Numbered from the stretch's first letter, positions 48,105-62,126 are shown. The stretch is 64,000 bases of DNA from Blastomussa wellsi (GCA_947652115.1 OX393568.1:10405457-10469456); one strand, 5' to 3'. Notes: generated from the sequence alone by a model not told the origin. Program-made: numbers and translations.

Positions 48105-48278
48105 ATTAAGCCTTGACACAAAACCAAGTGAAAAGCGAGCTCTTTTGTGACGAGACTTTGTAATGCCCTGCATAAAAATCTGTCGCAGGGCATTAAGCCT
48201 CGTCACAAACTAAGTGAAAAAAGCGAGCTCTTTTGTGACGAGACTTTGTGACGCCCTGCATACAAAACTGTCGCAGAA
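48105..48278 (+). repeat. 87-bp tandem repeat, two copies
   Basis: Copy 1 (48105-48191) and copy 2 (48192-48278) share AAGCGAGCTCTTTTGTGACG, AGACTTTGT and GCCCTGCATA. They lie 270-440 bp upstream of the first ORF of the unrecognised minus-strand block, where promoter or origin repeats might be expected; that role is inferred only from position. Confidence 0.85.
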
Positions 48279-48312
48279 CCACCATGAGATTTGTGTGTCG
48301 ATTGTCCTTTTC

Positions 48313-48367
48313 CTATGGTTATGGGGCTCTGCTTTGCGGCCCTTTTGGGCCGCTAGAGCTCCGTTAT
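48313..48367 (-). repeat. Short dispersed repeat, copy near 48.3 kb
   Basis: Its reverse complement (GGAGCTCTAGCGGCCCAAAA and onward) matches 56592-56642. It contains the palindrome GCGGCCCTTTTGGGCCGC, broken by one base pair at the centre. Confidence 0.75.
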
Positions 48368-48542
48368 AAAGCCGAGGGACTGTAGCTGCTTCCTTGTGCT
48401 GTCAGCCAATGTTTGGTGAAGATTAAAAAACATGGTAGGCATGATGGACACCTCCCCCAATAGTGCATTCTAAACAAAACATTGGTATATATAAAAAGCT
48501 CTGAAAAAGTTACTGCATTTGTTGCCAAGGCAATAAGAATTA

Positions 48543-50900
<2,358 letters not shown>

Positions 50901-51129
50901 TACAGCCAAGCTAAGAAAACTGTGAACACCAGAAATGTTTATGGAACGTTATTGTGTTACAATGTAAAAGCCAATCAGGTGAGAGAAAACCAAACCGCAA
51001 ACAGCAACATTAATTAGTTTGTGGTTTTGAGGTTTGCTTGCGTGTCGTGAACTTTATTGTGATTGGCCACTATACAATCAACATTCCTGAAACATTTCAG
51101 GTGTTCACGGTTTTCTCAGCAAGGCTGTA
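50901..51129. repeat. MITE-like element with about 40-bp inverted ends
   Basis: TACAGCCAAGCTAAGAAAAC at 50901 and the inverse of GTTTTCTCAGCAAGGCTGTA ending 51129 form the tips, extending through GTGAACACC. A TA target is possible. It is 229 bp long and has no coding content. Confidence 0.75.
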
Positions 51130-51189
51130 ACATTTTAATCTCACTGTTTTGGAGGTTTTGAACAACATAAGGTTTGGCAAACATTTAAT

Positions 51190-51285
51190 CAATAATATAT
51201 AGATTTAGCCAAGCCTAAAAGCGGAGCTCCGTATTTTTGCTGGTTCTTAATAATTACTCTGAAATAAATAATAATTAAAAACGTC
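51190..51285 (+). repeat. Dispersed repeat copy, inverted partner at 62.3 kb
   Basis: ATATAGATTTAGCCAAGCCT followed by AAAAGCGGAGCTCCGTATTT and TTGCTGGTTCTTAATAATTA is matched in inverted orientation at about 62228-62325. Confidence 0.8.
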
Positions 51286-53225
51286 AACTCCAATTGCAGA
51301 ATTTCCACTAAGAATTACCATAAAAAGTTAAAAAATGCTGCCAGAAGAAAAAACAATGGACCTGAGTCTGCGATCAATGAAGAAAATCAATGCCTGGTCA
51401 GCAGTCAACTTCAAAAAGAACCTGAGCCCACAATCTGGTTATGTGATACTGGTCAGCGGATACCTCAATTTCACAGCTATCAATTGACCATAACATGGAT
51501 GCCCTATAACAAAGATGTAAGCTGAGAAGGCTGACAAGGTGTTGACAAGGCATGGCTATTTGTGGCCGACATGTTGCAACTATGATCTTATTAATTGGTT
51601 TCCGCATACTGCATAGCCGGCTACGTAGAATATTGTTACGCTTTTACGATTGATTTTGTTATTTTCAAAGGTTTTTATAGTCTTCTTTTCTGTGTTTCGG
51701 TTTATACATCATAAAAAAGTAATAAAATTTAACAACACTGACTTCGACTTTGTTTATGTTTATGACTGTAGAAAAAGCTATGCACATATTTGGCAAAGTT
51801 TACTTTGTATGCAAATTTTTATTTGTTGAGCGTGAGAGTGTGCAGAAAAGCAACAATGAAGGAGGAAAACAATCATTTACATTCGCCTTTATTTAAGAAT
51901 TATTCAAGGAAGTAGGTGAATAGTGGTGGATATTTACTTAGCCGTGAAGCAGCAAGTTAAATATCCACCACTTTCACTGACACTTACCGGTGGGTGAATA
52001 ACTGTTTTAGTATACATGTATACCACACAAGTTGAAAAACTAACGGCCCAAAATATCACTTTATTTGTGACAAGTTTTCGATAAATGCCCATCTGCGCTC
52101 ACAAAGTCACATGATAAGTCAGGTGATCAAGCAAACAGAGTGAAAAGAAACAAAAGACAAACTCATTGCATGGTCTACATTACTTTGGATCTGACACTAT
52201 TTTGAAAGAAAAAGTGCAGTTAACTCTTAAATTTTTTTGTTGGGCACTGCGACCTGAGAGATTGACAGTGAACTTGAACGTGCTGGCTGTTAAATGTCTC
52301 ACTTGGAGAGGAATAAGCCTTATTCATGTTCATGTTCATGAGCATGATTCTGTGTCACCTTGTTTGCCAAGAGATTTTAACTGATTCAGGAAGATTTTTT
52401 TGCTTCTCTTATTCTGTAAGAGAACGGGCACAGATCATGGAAAAAGTTTTAGTGATGGAATTTTCCGATGTCTGTCAAGCGCTGTGAGAAAGCAGCAAGC
52501 AATTTCTTTTTAGAAAAAATTGTCAGCAATTTCATATTTAAAAAAATGCTGAAGAATTTGACGACAGGAAGGAAATTTCAAATTTCATTTTATTTTACCT
52601 GAGGGACGCCTTTGGTGAACTATTTTAAAAAATAATATCAGAAAGTTCTATAGCTTTTTCATTTTTCTGAAAAATCGAAAAGTTGAAAATACGGGTAGTC
52701 AGCGGCTAAACCTACCGTAAGAACAATGAAAAATAGAGCAACTTCAGCAAGGTCGTACACAATAATGAGAAGAATGCAAAGCTTGAAATTTTGAGAACTT
52801 GCAGAAGGGCCTTTTATCTTTCTAAAAGCGTAAAATTTATGACTTGTTTCAAAGTTTGAATCTCCGTGATGACCTGCCGAAAATAATGGTTTTTTTTATT
52901 TTGGGACAAGTTAAAATATGGATCAACTTTAGAGGCCAATAAAAATGCTAGTATACATATTTATATATAATACTATATATCAAATTTAAATTTCATCCTT
53001 CTAGTTTATTTTGTTAAATTCTCGGTTTTGGCCCGACAAAAGCGAATCGACCAAAAGGAAAAGCGCTCGGGTAATTTTGGCAATTTGCTATGCAACCTCG
53101 TTCCCAGGGTATCTCATCCTGTAGTGTACCGTTTTCAGGGTTCGACGTTTCTGAAACAAACAGCCTGAAATTCTTTAGACGTTATTGAAAAGTATTTTAT
53201 TTATCTACAAAGATCTACCATAAGC
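51286..53225. other. Host intron, no gene recognised
   Basis: AT-rich intron sequence; no similarity seen on either strand. Confidence 0.45.
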
Positions 53226-54386
53226 GATTACCAGTACTCTGTTGAGTACTGGTCCATATGGGAAGTAAATTAAAATTAAGCACAAATACCAGCAGAAATG
53301 TATCTAAAGCAGAGGTTAAATGTAACAAAACACAGGAACTTTTTTTCTTATCTCATTTTTTATTATGCCTTTCAGTTTATATTCACGAGTAGTTCAATCG
53401 GTGGTTTTCACTGTCGAGCTATCAAAATCTAACTTCGAAACAATGCAACTACAGAAGCTTAGAATTTAAGCGAGTGTAGATGATAAATAAATAAATAATT
53501 TCCCCAAGTCTCAGGCCTGTGCGGTGCCCTGTTTGCGAGTTAATTGCCAAAACGTTCCACGCAAATTTACAAAGCTTATGCACCAGGGCCGCTTGCCCCG
53601 CTTAGCCAGCTGGACCTGTGCACGAGGAACAAGTGGCTCTGGGGACACACGATTTGACTCGCTAGAATCAAACAAAGGGAGTCCAATCACATCAGCCATT
53701 TTAAAATCCTTTATCCTTAGCACGTTTAAAACGGCTGATGTGATTGGACTTCTTTTGCTTGACTTCAGCAAATCAAATCGTGTGTCCCCAGAGATGCACA
53801 GGCCCAGCCGGCTAAGAGGGACAAGCGGCTCTGGGGACGAGAATGCTTACGAATATGTCCAATCTCGTCCCCAGATCCTGTTATACGACCGGCATGATGC
53901 ACGCAAAAGCATCTGGAATTTCATAGCGAATACTTTTGGCTCGTGAGCTATTATACTTCCACATAAACACCACTTATTATATCTGAAATGCTCAAACATC
54001 TGAAAGTCGAAAGGATAGTTTTTTCTAAACCGGCAAAAGTCTTAATTGTCACAGTTCTCAGCTTCATGTCACATACAGGTACTATCGAGCTGAAAATTTG
54101 CGAAAAGATATATTTTTAGTTAGCCTTATACCTAGTGGCACCGAAAATTTGGCATGCCTAGCAAATTTTGATTTCAGAATTTTATGACCAAGAATCACAT
54201 TTCATATCAACAACGCTGAATAGACTTAAGATGAGCAGGGCTAGCTATTAATGACATAAACTAAGTCTATTCAAAACTCTGTGTTTTGTTAAATTAACCT
54301 CTGATTTAGACATTTTTCTGCTGGTATTTGTGCTTTATTTTAATTTACTTCCCATATGGACCAGTACTCAACAGACATGAGTAATC
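53226..54386. repeat. 1.16-kb element with 110-bp inverted ends
   Basis: Left arm 53226-53335 and right arm 54279-54386 are reverse complements with about 10-15 differences (shared CTGGTCCATATGGGAAGTAA, ACAAATACCAGCAGAAA). The inside holds a smaller palindrome (53600-53815) and nothing coding, so this looks like a non-autonomous DNA transposon with a nested insertion. Confidence 0.75.
53600..53815. repeat. Nested palindromic repeat
   Basis: Arms at about 53600-53700 and 53732-53815 are reverse complements around GTCCAATCACATCAGCC and CTCTGGGGACACACGATTTG. The left arm has a 14-base extra segment (GAGGAACAAGTGGC region). Confidence 0.8.
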
Positions 54387-54476
54387 TCTGTCACGCTATT
54401 TAGTGTACCTCATGTGAAATGACTGTAATACAATATTTTGAGTTATCAGCATCCAAATGCTGATGCCAGAAAAGAT

Positions 54477-54798
54477 TCACCACCACTGGTCTGTGCACCC
54501 TTGCACATCTTTTGAGGCGGCGCAGTCATCGAGGATTATGAGCGTGTTTGTGCCCTCAAAAAAATAGCTTACAACCTTCAACCGAATTTCCACCTTGTGC
54601 TGCTTGCATGTTACCACAAACATTTGTGGATCATTTTCACCAATTCAGTGGAAGGTCTTATCGTGCACGAATGTCGGGCAGATGAGCACGATGTAGTGAA
54701 ACTTGCCACTAAAAGGGCCATAGATGTGGTCCACCACAAACCTTGATTTGTCCGAATTTGTCGAGCCAACAATGAGAGCGTTGAACGAAAATTGCTTG
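54477..54798 (-). pseudogene. Packaging-ATPase relic (A32-like, Maverick/Polinton type)
   Basis: The minus strand reads FNALIVGSTNSDKSRFVVDH, then YIVLICPTFVHDKTFH, a TGA, then NDPQMFVVTCKQHKVEIRL, FFEGTNTLIILDDCAASKD. GSTNSDKS matches the Walker A pattern GxxxxGKS with the Gly replaced by Asp; NTLIILDDC is a good Walker B. The arrangement fits the FtsK/HerA-superfamily packaging ATPase of Maverick/Polinton-like and related DNA viruses. It is truncated at both ends, with one internal stop (about 54650). The polymerase B relic at 6-8.5 kb belongs to the same class of element but lies 46 kb away. Confidence 0.7.
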
Positions 54799-55702
54799 GG
54801 TTCATTGCTATATCAGTATCGCTGTAGCGTGGTACGTGAATTAATTGTATTCTTGCATGCAGAATTGCACGGCTTTAAAATTTAGCTATTTTGATGCTTT
54901 TGAATACCATTTTTAGTTTCATCTTATCTGAACTTCAATTCGAAATTAAGTTTCTGTCATGTTTGTTCTATTTATCAATTATTGGCTCACAATTTTATGC
55001 TTTTGAAGTGACCAGATATGAGACGTACTTGGTGTTATCTGATAACGCATCTTGCAAAGATTTTTCTTCTTCAATGTTTATTTAGCCGCTTGTTTTCAAT
55101 GCTGTCTATCCATATATTAACATGACGCTCAGGTGTGAAACTGTTGTGATTGACACATTTTTCGCATTCTGATGGTTCTTGGTGGAAGATGAAACTTTTT
55201 AACTTCCAGTTTGAACGTCCCTATTATAAACGTGGTGCATACGCGCGATACGCGATCCACTGGTCACTGCCAAGATTAGTATCGCAGGCCTCTCTTGGGC
55301 CTGCAACAATTTAGTGATGATGATCTGGCAATTACAAAGAAAAGACTAAAGAATGAAAAGTGCACCTGTGAGAGAAAATGAAGAACTCTGGAATTTATAC
55401 CTAAGTCCTTCAAAGGCTAAAAAATTTACCTGCTTAAAGCCAGCCAGCAATTCATAAAAATGCCACCAAGCACCTTATTCAACTTCAAACAATTTCTAGC
55501 AAAGCAGTCGGGTGGCTCGCTTAGTGTAAAAGTGTCTTCCTTGTGCTATTTTGCAGACGATCAGAAATCTTTCCATTTAATTGTGTGATTCAAAAGACTG
55601 ACAATAGTGTTCGACTCACAGAGTTTTCTGACTGTACAGAATTATGAGTAATAATTATTATTATGTATCTGACGACAGTGGAGTAAACATTACACACACA
55701 CA
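54799..55702. other. Host intron, no gene recognised
   Basis: No coding similarity on either strand. Confidence 0.45.
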
Positions 55703-55817
55703 GGTTTTTGTGATATCCGGAATAATCAAGGTCGAGGTAAGCGTAATCAACCGAAGCCGAAGGCTGAGGCTGATAACACTAACCAAGACCTTGATTATTC
55801 CGGATATCACAAAAACC
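55703..55817. repeat. Small palindromic MITE with 31-bp perfect arms
   Basis: Positions 55703-55733 and 55787-55817 are exact reverse complements (core TTGTGATATCCGGAATAATC) around a 53-bp spacer. It sits 120 bp from the host exon at 55938. Confidence 0.92.
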
Positions 55818-55937
55818 AAGTCTAATAATTGTTTTATTATACATTGTTTTCAGGCTTCCCATGGAGTAAAACGCTTCAACACTTGCAGTAATTCTTTTTT
55901 GTCACGCTAATTCTTTTTTGTCGTGTATGAAACATAC

Positions 55938-55996
55938 CTTTGACTTGCTTGCCGTTGCCAATTACCATCCTCATTCTTTTGTTCTACAATAAGAAC
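55938..55996 (-). CDS. USP15: USP15-like exon (linker start)
   Basis: This 59-bp exon lies between a TTAAAG acceptor and a GTATGT donor. It encodes VLIVEQKNEDGNWQR and a few further residues, matching VLVIEQKNEDGTWPR of USP15, which directly follows the previous exon's QDAGLYQGQ in the family. It starts in phase 0 and ends with two bases of a codon; the exon beginning at 49017 supplies the single base needed. In vertebrates a longer linker is spread over extra exons here, so a skipped or unrecognised exon in the 6.9-kb intron cannot be excluded. Confidence 0.87.
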
Positions 55997-56246
55997 CTTT
56001 AACAACACATAAACAAGATATTGTTATTAAAAAGTAATTATATCCAATGTCTAGCATTAATACCAGACAAATTGATAAGTTCAGTTAACAAAACACCTTA
56101 GTTCCAAGAGATTGCATTTCAAATAATAAATAACTTGGAATCACGTTGGTTGATTCAGGAACAATGTTACCCAAAAAAGGTTTTGTAAATTAAATTCCAT
56201 TACACTAGCATTTATAGATCTTGTAAAATGTTTAACTTCATTATAC

Positions 56247-56392
56247 CTGTCCCTGATAGAGGCCAGCATCCTGCACATTGTACTCCAGGTTACTTAGAAG
56301 CTCATATGTATTGCTCATGTACTTGGTCCACACTCTTGTCTCGGCCACCTCTGGTATATCAAATACTGTTCTCATTTCCTTCATAACATGAC
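56247..56392 (-). CDS. USP15: USP15-like exon (before the catalytic core)
   Basis: The minus strand reads a 146-bp exon between a TTTTAG acceptor and a GTATAA donor. It begins with two bases completing a codon, then encodes 48 residues including [13 protein letters not shown] and QDAGLYQGQ. These match the human USP15 segment that ends the first ubiquitin-like domain (RLWNKYMSNTFEPL and [10 protein letters not shown]). No signal peptide or membrane segment is expected; the family is nuclear/cytosolic. It ends in phase 0 and splices to the exon at 55996. The donor GTATAA is slightly off consensus. Confidence 0.88.
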
Positions 56393-59300
56393 CTAAAATG
56401 TCATTTATTTAAAGGATAAATTATTTTGCATTGCATTTTTCCTTAACTGAACAATTTAAAGAAGTATACTGTAAATTGTAGATAAAGGATGACAGAGCTT
56501 TCATTGCTTTACAGCTTGTTACACTGTTGCCCAAACTGGGTATGCACTCGCACAAATATGCACAGTTTATGTAATTAACTATGACATTATAGTGGAGCTC
56601 TGGCGGCCCAAAGGGCCACAGAACGGAGCCCCCTACCCATAGAAATAGGAGAACCAAGCACGCATACAAAGTACAAACAGGAGAATCATGCCTTTCATTT
56701 TTCATGGTCAAAATGGCAAGCGGCACGTCGAAAGTACGTACGTATGTACATACATACATATTCTATACGAACGACGTCGCCCCAATATGGCAGCCACTGT
56801 CCTAAGAGATTTCAGGCTGGTTAACATGGGGTTAACCAGAAAAGGTTACCACAAGCTTACACCACTGGCATTTTATGGTTAACTGACAGCTGTCAAAAAA
56901 TGGTATCCACTGACTGGTATCAAATAACCATATTGCAGGCTCAGGTTTAGTAATGTGCTTGTCAAGGGTCAAATAAAGAGAAGAAATGTATTACTAATCT
57001 CCTCCGGTTTGTCTATTTTTCTCCTTAATGGACACAAAGAAGAGCCCAAAACGTTCAAAGTTAGTTCGAGCTTCCCGCCAACTTTGTGGCTTTACAGTAA
57101 ACTTTTTAAATTTGAAGGTTTTGTTGCACACTGCCTGGCGCTTCCAGAACTTAAGTTGTCACTTTAAGTCTCTGCTAGGGTTTAATCTTTGGCAATGATG
57201 GGTAGTTCACTGAAAAAGAAGAATGAAAGCATTGATGTTTGGACAATATTTTTTTCGAGGTTTAAAGCAAGAAAGCTTTTCAAATATCGCTGCAGACTCC
57301 GTGGCGCCTTCCGAAACTAGTTAACCCTTGCTGGAAACTCTCGCTCAAACAAAGCCGTTTACCTTCAATACTTTTCCTTGAAACTAAACACCTCCTAGAA
57401 AAGTCAATATCATTGTATATAAATATAATTTTAAGTGTTTTTTACAAGCGATGGCAGCAACAGAATAGAACTTACTATTCTGTGACTATTCGATAATTAA
57501 ATTAGTTCTTGTTTATCATCTCAATGAAAAATTGCTTTTTGAATGAAACAAAATCTTTTCTCTTTCAACTTTTTTATCAGATATTTAATGCTCTACCAGT
57601 TATCTCCAGTCTTAAAAAAAGAAAAACAATTTGTTTCTTTTAAGATTAATTTTAATCTTAATTTTTTTAGAGAAATCAAAAGTATCATGTAGCTGTGCTA
57701 AAAGCAAAACATTTAATTAATCAAAGGTACTGTCACCATGAGTAGTGTCACCTATGTAGATGACCATCCTAAAGGCCGTGGCAAATGAAGTAACGTTGCG
57801 GACACAATTGTATCCCTGTTTGCCGAGAACACAAAATATGTTTCTGCTTTTTGTTTCAGAAACATTTTGTGCAAAAAATATTTCCCAGTTTGCTCAAAAG
57901 GAGCAACAATGTACCCACCAATGTGTCCTCGTTTTCCATGGCCTTGTGTGTTGTACATTTTCAGTTGTAGATAACACTCTGCACTATCTGAGATTGTCTC
58001 ACTAGTTTTTACATTCTGTGCTTTGTGTGTGTTTCATTTGTACGCCAAAATCGCAGAAATCGGCACTTCATCATCACACAATTCAAAGTTCGCAAATCAA
58101 AGTCTATAAAAGTTGAAAGCTTTTAGGTCGCTGTTTCAGTGTTTGTTTATATAATTTTAATCTTCACTTCATCTAGGATAAGGATATACCTTTTTAAAAA
58201 AATTAACCAGAGTGAGAATGCACTGCTCTCTTGTGGGGCTTCGTTTTTAGGTAAAGAAGGGCAACTGTTATGGGCCTTGTTTTTGTTGATCTTCGAAGTT
58301 CAGGACCTTTACACGAGTGTAAGAGACAAAACATGAAGGGGAAACTGTCACCAGCCATTCTTTCAGTGATCTTTGAATTTCGGGATCTTTTAAGTGGCCC
58401 GTGTTTTCACAAGTGATTTTTCAACCAGAAACCTTGTGAATGGGAATCTTAATGAATCATGAATGTTATGATACAGCAAACAGATTAATAAACTCAAGTT
58501 CAACCCTAAACAAGTTACACTGCAAGCCTGAAAGTGCATTTTTGTATTCATTTAAGGTGATTCAATGGTTTTGCACTGCACATCTCTCACTGAGCATAAC
58601 AAAATGGTGGCCAAAAAAGGAGTTTCTGCAGAAAGATCATTAAATGGGGTCGATCGAAGAGTAAACCTTAATGAAAATATCGGTAGGCAAGTTTTCTGGC
58701 CAACAGAGTCTTAATGTTTCAAAATTTGTATATTAACGTATAAAGTGGTAGTGTAAGTTGTTGAGTTTGATTTACCGAGGATGGCTGTTAAACCTGTAAT
58801 GAGCCACTACATTGGCATTTAAGCTCTATCATATAACGTCCTAATTGCAGTATTTCGATGAAAATTCCTTAAAACATTTTCTTCGATGCTCTCTTCGATC
58901 TTTCAAGGGCCTTAAAACCGTATGACAGTTTGAAAACTCACCCCAGCCTTAGATCAAAAATCGGGAAATTGCAGGTCGTGCGCACATTTCTTCAGCTCTA
59001 ACGTGATGACGAGTACGGTGACCCCCATTTTTTATTTCATGATTTTAATGATAATAGTGTTTTCTTTCAATAAGAAAAAAATTGCCCAAAATCTATCGCC
59101 AGTTTTCTGGAAATTGAACTAAACTGCATGGATGGGGCTTTCAAGGGCCAAACAGCGCATATCAAAAATTAGTCTATTTTGGAGCGTAAAGTAAAAACAG
59201 AGGTGTTCAAAGACATTGTTTTGGTACATTGGTGAATAGACAATATAGCCAACTCAAACGTTGTGAGATGCTGCAAACTTTGAGGCAAATATGGAGCTTA

Positions 59301-60624
59301 GTTGTCTCGTTTTGGGTTATGCGCAGCTGTTGCCAGAGAAGCGTAAATAGCCATATTCGTCAGCACTGTCACGTGGAAACGAGCACGGTGACCCCCACTT
59401 TTTATTATGTTTTTATAATTTTCTTGACTTGTTGCAAACATGTGCCAAGTTTCAACGGAAATCTATGACAAGTTCTTTCGTTTTTGAGTTGGTAAATCAA
59501 AAGAATTTTTACTTTCAAACGAGGTTAGAAAGACTAATTTAAATGCACACAAAAGAATTTAAAATTGGCAGCCATTTATGAAAGAGGTCAATATGGTTTT
59601 GCCATTTTATGGATACTTGTGCAGCAGGTGCCATGTTCTTCTTGTACCTCAAACAACTTAAATCATAAACATTTTGTGTGTAATGGCAGGAAATAGAAAG
59701 ATAAACCCAAATCAGCCGTACCTGATACTTTTGTTGATTCTTACTTGTGTAGCGGGCTACCAATATTGTGCTTATTGCCTAATATTCTCTAACTTTGGTG
59801 GTCGCTGGTGCGGCTTGGACAAGTTTTCACGTATTTGCACTGAAATTCTACAATTATGTTATAAACTTAAAATTACCGTACCAGGGGCGATCACATCACT
59901 TTCTTTTTGTTTTACAGTCCCTTCGAGTTCCTTTGAGTGTTTTTCGATTTTTCGAACTTTTTTCACAGTTGTATTGATTTATTTGGGCTATCACTGGCAA
60001 AGATTATTGAAGCTAGTTATCAGAACATCAGAAGCCTGCCTACTGCTGGTGGGTTTCCTAGGAAACAGATGCTGCAATTCGCCCAAGCAACACATCTCAT
60101 TATAATCAGCTGCTTTTCATTGGAGATTTAACTTCTGTCCGCATACAGAGCTGTGACGCTCTACTGTTCAAATCAGCCTTATTGCTATCCAAGAAGAACC
60201 TTGTAGCGAAGATTGTACAACTCCTGGTGCAAATATATAACAGCAGTTTTCAATCGGTCCCATGACAGTCTTTGTAATCGTGAATTTTATGTTTAAATTT
60301 TAGCTTGCATGTGTGTTTCCTGTGTTAATTTGTTTACATTTCTTGGGCAACAAAGAAATGATATTTGTCATTCTAGTCTTAAGGTTTGTGATTATTTGGC
60401 TGCTGTTACTACCGGTACTTGCCGATTTTTTAATGTGTTGGCTGACAATTAATCAGTTCAGTCCATAGTCTGCGGTTTTCTAAACAATGCAACATTGTTA
60501 TTCGTGAATAGCGGTGTCACGCAATGCAAAAAAAATTTAAACATTGTATTTGCATGAATAAATTGGAAAAATCATGTCCATCAACTACAGTTATGTTAAA
60601 AGTTTCATACTGATATTTAGAAAT
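56393..60624. other. Upstream host intron; repeats only
   Basis: No host exon was found upstream of 56392. A dispersed repeat lies at 56592-56642 (inverse of 48313-48367). Related direct repeats at about 59000-59045 and 59372-59415 share ACGGTGACCCCCA followed by TTTTTAT. The open frame at 59674-60105 has no recognised similarity and looks like chance in AT-rich DNA. Confidence 0.45.
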
Positions 60625-62126
60625 GTGACCGTGCATGGGAAAACCTACCTTAACGTTTATCCGTTTAACAGGCAAAACCGTTAAGCATCTGTTAGTTGTC
60701 CGTTAGAAAGTTTTCTCCAAAACGTTAGACGCGTTAACGTAACCGTCAACTTTAAATGTCATAGCATTAGAACAAGAGAACTTCTCGTTCGCAGGCATAT
60801 CCCAGACAAATTTTAACTTTCTCTTCGGCCGAACGATCGTGAGAAACCACGAGACATTTTGTCGCATCAAGTCGCAACTTCAATTTCGTGTGCTCTTAAA
60901 TAATTATTGTTTACATAAATCTGTTAAACTCACGCCAAGAACAAAACATCCCTTTGCAACGCTTGCTAAAGTGGTTATTGTAAGGTATTTTAAGCTTTCA
61001 TGACGATAAAAACTATTTTATGATCTTTAGTTCGAGTAAAAAGTGTTGTTGATTTATCTTGGCACTGACGACATTATGTCATAGAATGTTTGCTTAATTA
61101 ATAATCAAAGTTTTAGATCTAACTCGAAAACAAAAACATCTGACAAGAAAGTGTGCAATTTCGTTTAAGTACTTTCACTAACTTATTGTTTTCCGATTTT
61201 AAACATTACTTTTATTCAAGGTTTCTTCAGCTCCATAGTTGTGATCCGGATATTTCGCTTGGAGACAATTCTTAGAAATTTGTATCGGACTGAAATAAAT
61301 TATTTTGATCTTGCCTCGGTGAAATTTCCGTCAAAGGCTCTGAATCATTTTACATTTGAAGCTATGTAAAATGATTTCTAACGTCAGTAACAAGTCTAGC
61401 AAAGAGTTCAAGTGTGCAAGTTCATGTCAACTTTGTCACAACATTTAGTTATGTTGTCGCTAAATGCGACAACTCGGCAAGTGTGGGAGTTTGTTTACAT
61501 GTCGTTCTGTGATTTTGTTTGCATGTACATTCGCGATATCTCTCAAATATTTCAAGCTTTTATGGCTATGCAACTCTTTATTAATTTTGTGATCTGGTTA
61601 GACGAAATCCTAAAAATAATTTGCATCAGACTTCATTCAGGTCTTGTCTCAGTGAAGTTGAAGGAGGAGCCATCAACTGCTCTTCACAGTGGAAACATTC
61701 CTTTTGACATTTGCAACTATCTTCGTTTGCATTTCTTATCATCGTGCACCGTGATTGAAGATATTCAGCAGTTCATGAAAAACTAACCGTTACACTAGAC
61801 TTTTCTTCCACCTCTAACGCTCAAACCATGAGATGCAAGCGTTAGATCTTTTCTCAGCCGTTTAACGGCTCCAGCTATGCGTTAGTACAATTACATAAGT
61901 GTTGGAAAGTTTTCACGAGCCGTTAGACAGAATCAGTTAGGTGTTAGAGCGTTAGGGTAAAATGTTAGCAAGCTTAAACAATCCCTTAGCTACAACAAGC
62001 TTGCGTTAGACCGTTAGGACAATACGTTAGAACACTTTAAAGGCCGTTAACTATCCGTTAACTACCCGTTAGTTTTTAGCCATTTAACGGATAAGCGTTA
62101 AGGTGCGTTTTCCCATGCACGGTCAC
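60625..62126. mobile_element. 1.5-kb TIR element with CGTTA-rich subterminal repeats
   Basis: Ends GTGACCGTGCATGGGAAAAC at 60625 and its near-inverse ending 62126 define terminal inverted repeats that continue through TTAACG and TATCCGTT. Both flanks show AAAT, a possible 4-bp target duplication. Within about 150-300 bp of both ends the hexamer GTTAGA/CCGTTA and relatives recur many times. The 124-residue frame at 61412-61786 has no recognised similarity to a transposase, so the element is probably non-autonomous. Confidence 0.8.

Larger units (their letters stand above)
45139..48300 (-). other. Unrecognised minus-strand coding block, possibly of foreign origin
   Basis: This is a 2.7-kb zone of higher GC content with natural-looking protein sequence on the minus strand spread over several frames, followed upstream by 450 bp with 87-bp tandem repeats. 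It starts abruptly where the reverse transcriptase (+) ends and lies in the host intron between exons 48567 and 43753. I recognise no domain. The plus strand also has a 520-residue open frame (45860-47422), but its Cys/Phe/Leu/Trp-rich composition looks like an antisense shadow. Confidence 0.6.

Noticed and set aside
59674..60105. 143-residue hydrophobic plus-strand frame
   Set aside because: No recognisable family, AT-rich surroundings and no supporting splice or promoter features.
61412..61786. 124-residue frame inside the 1.5-kb TIR element as a transposase
   Set aside because: No catalytic motif or similarity; it is too short for known transposases.
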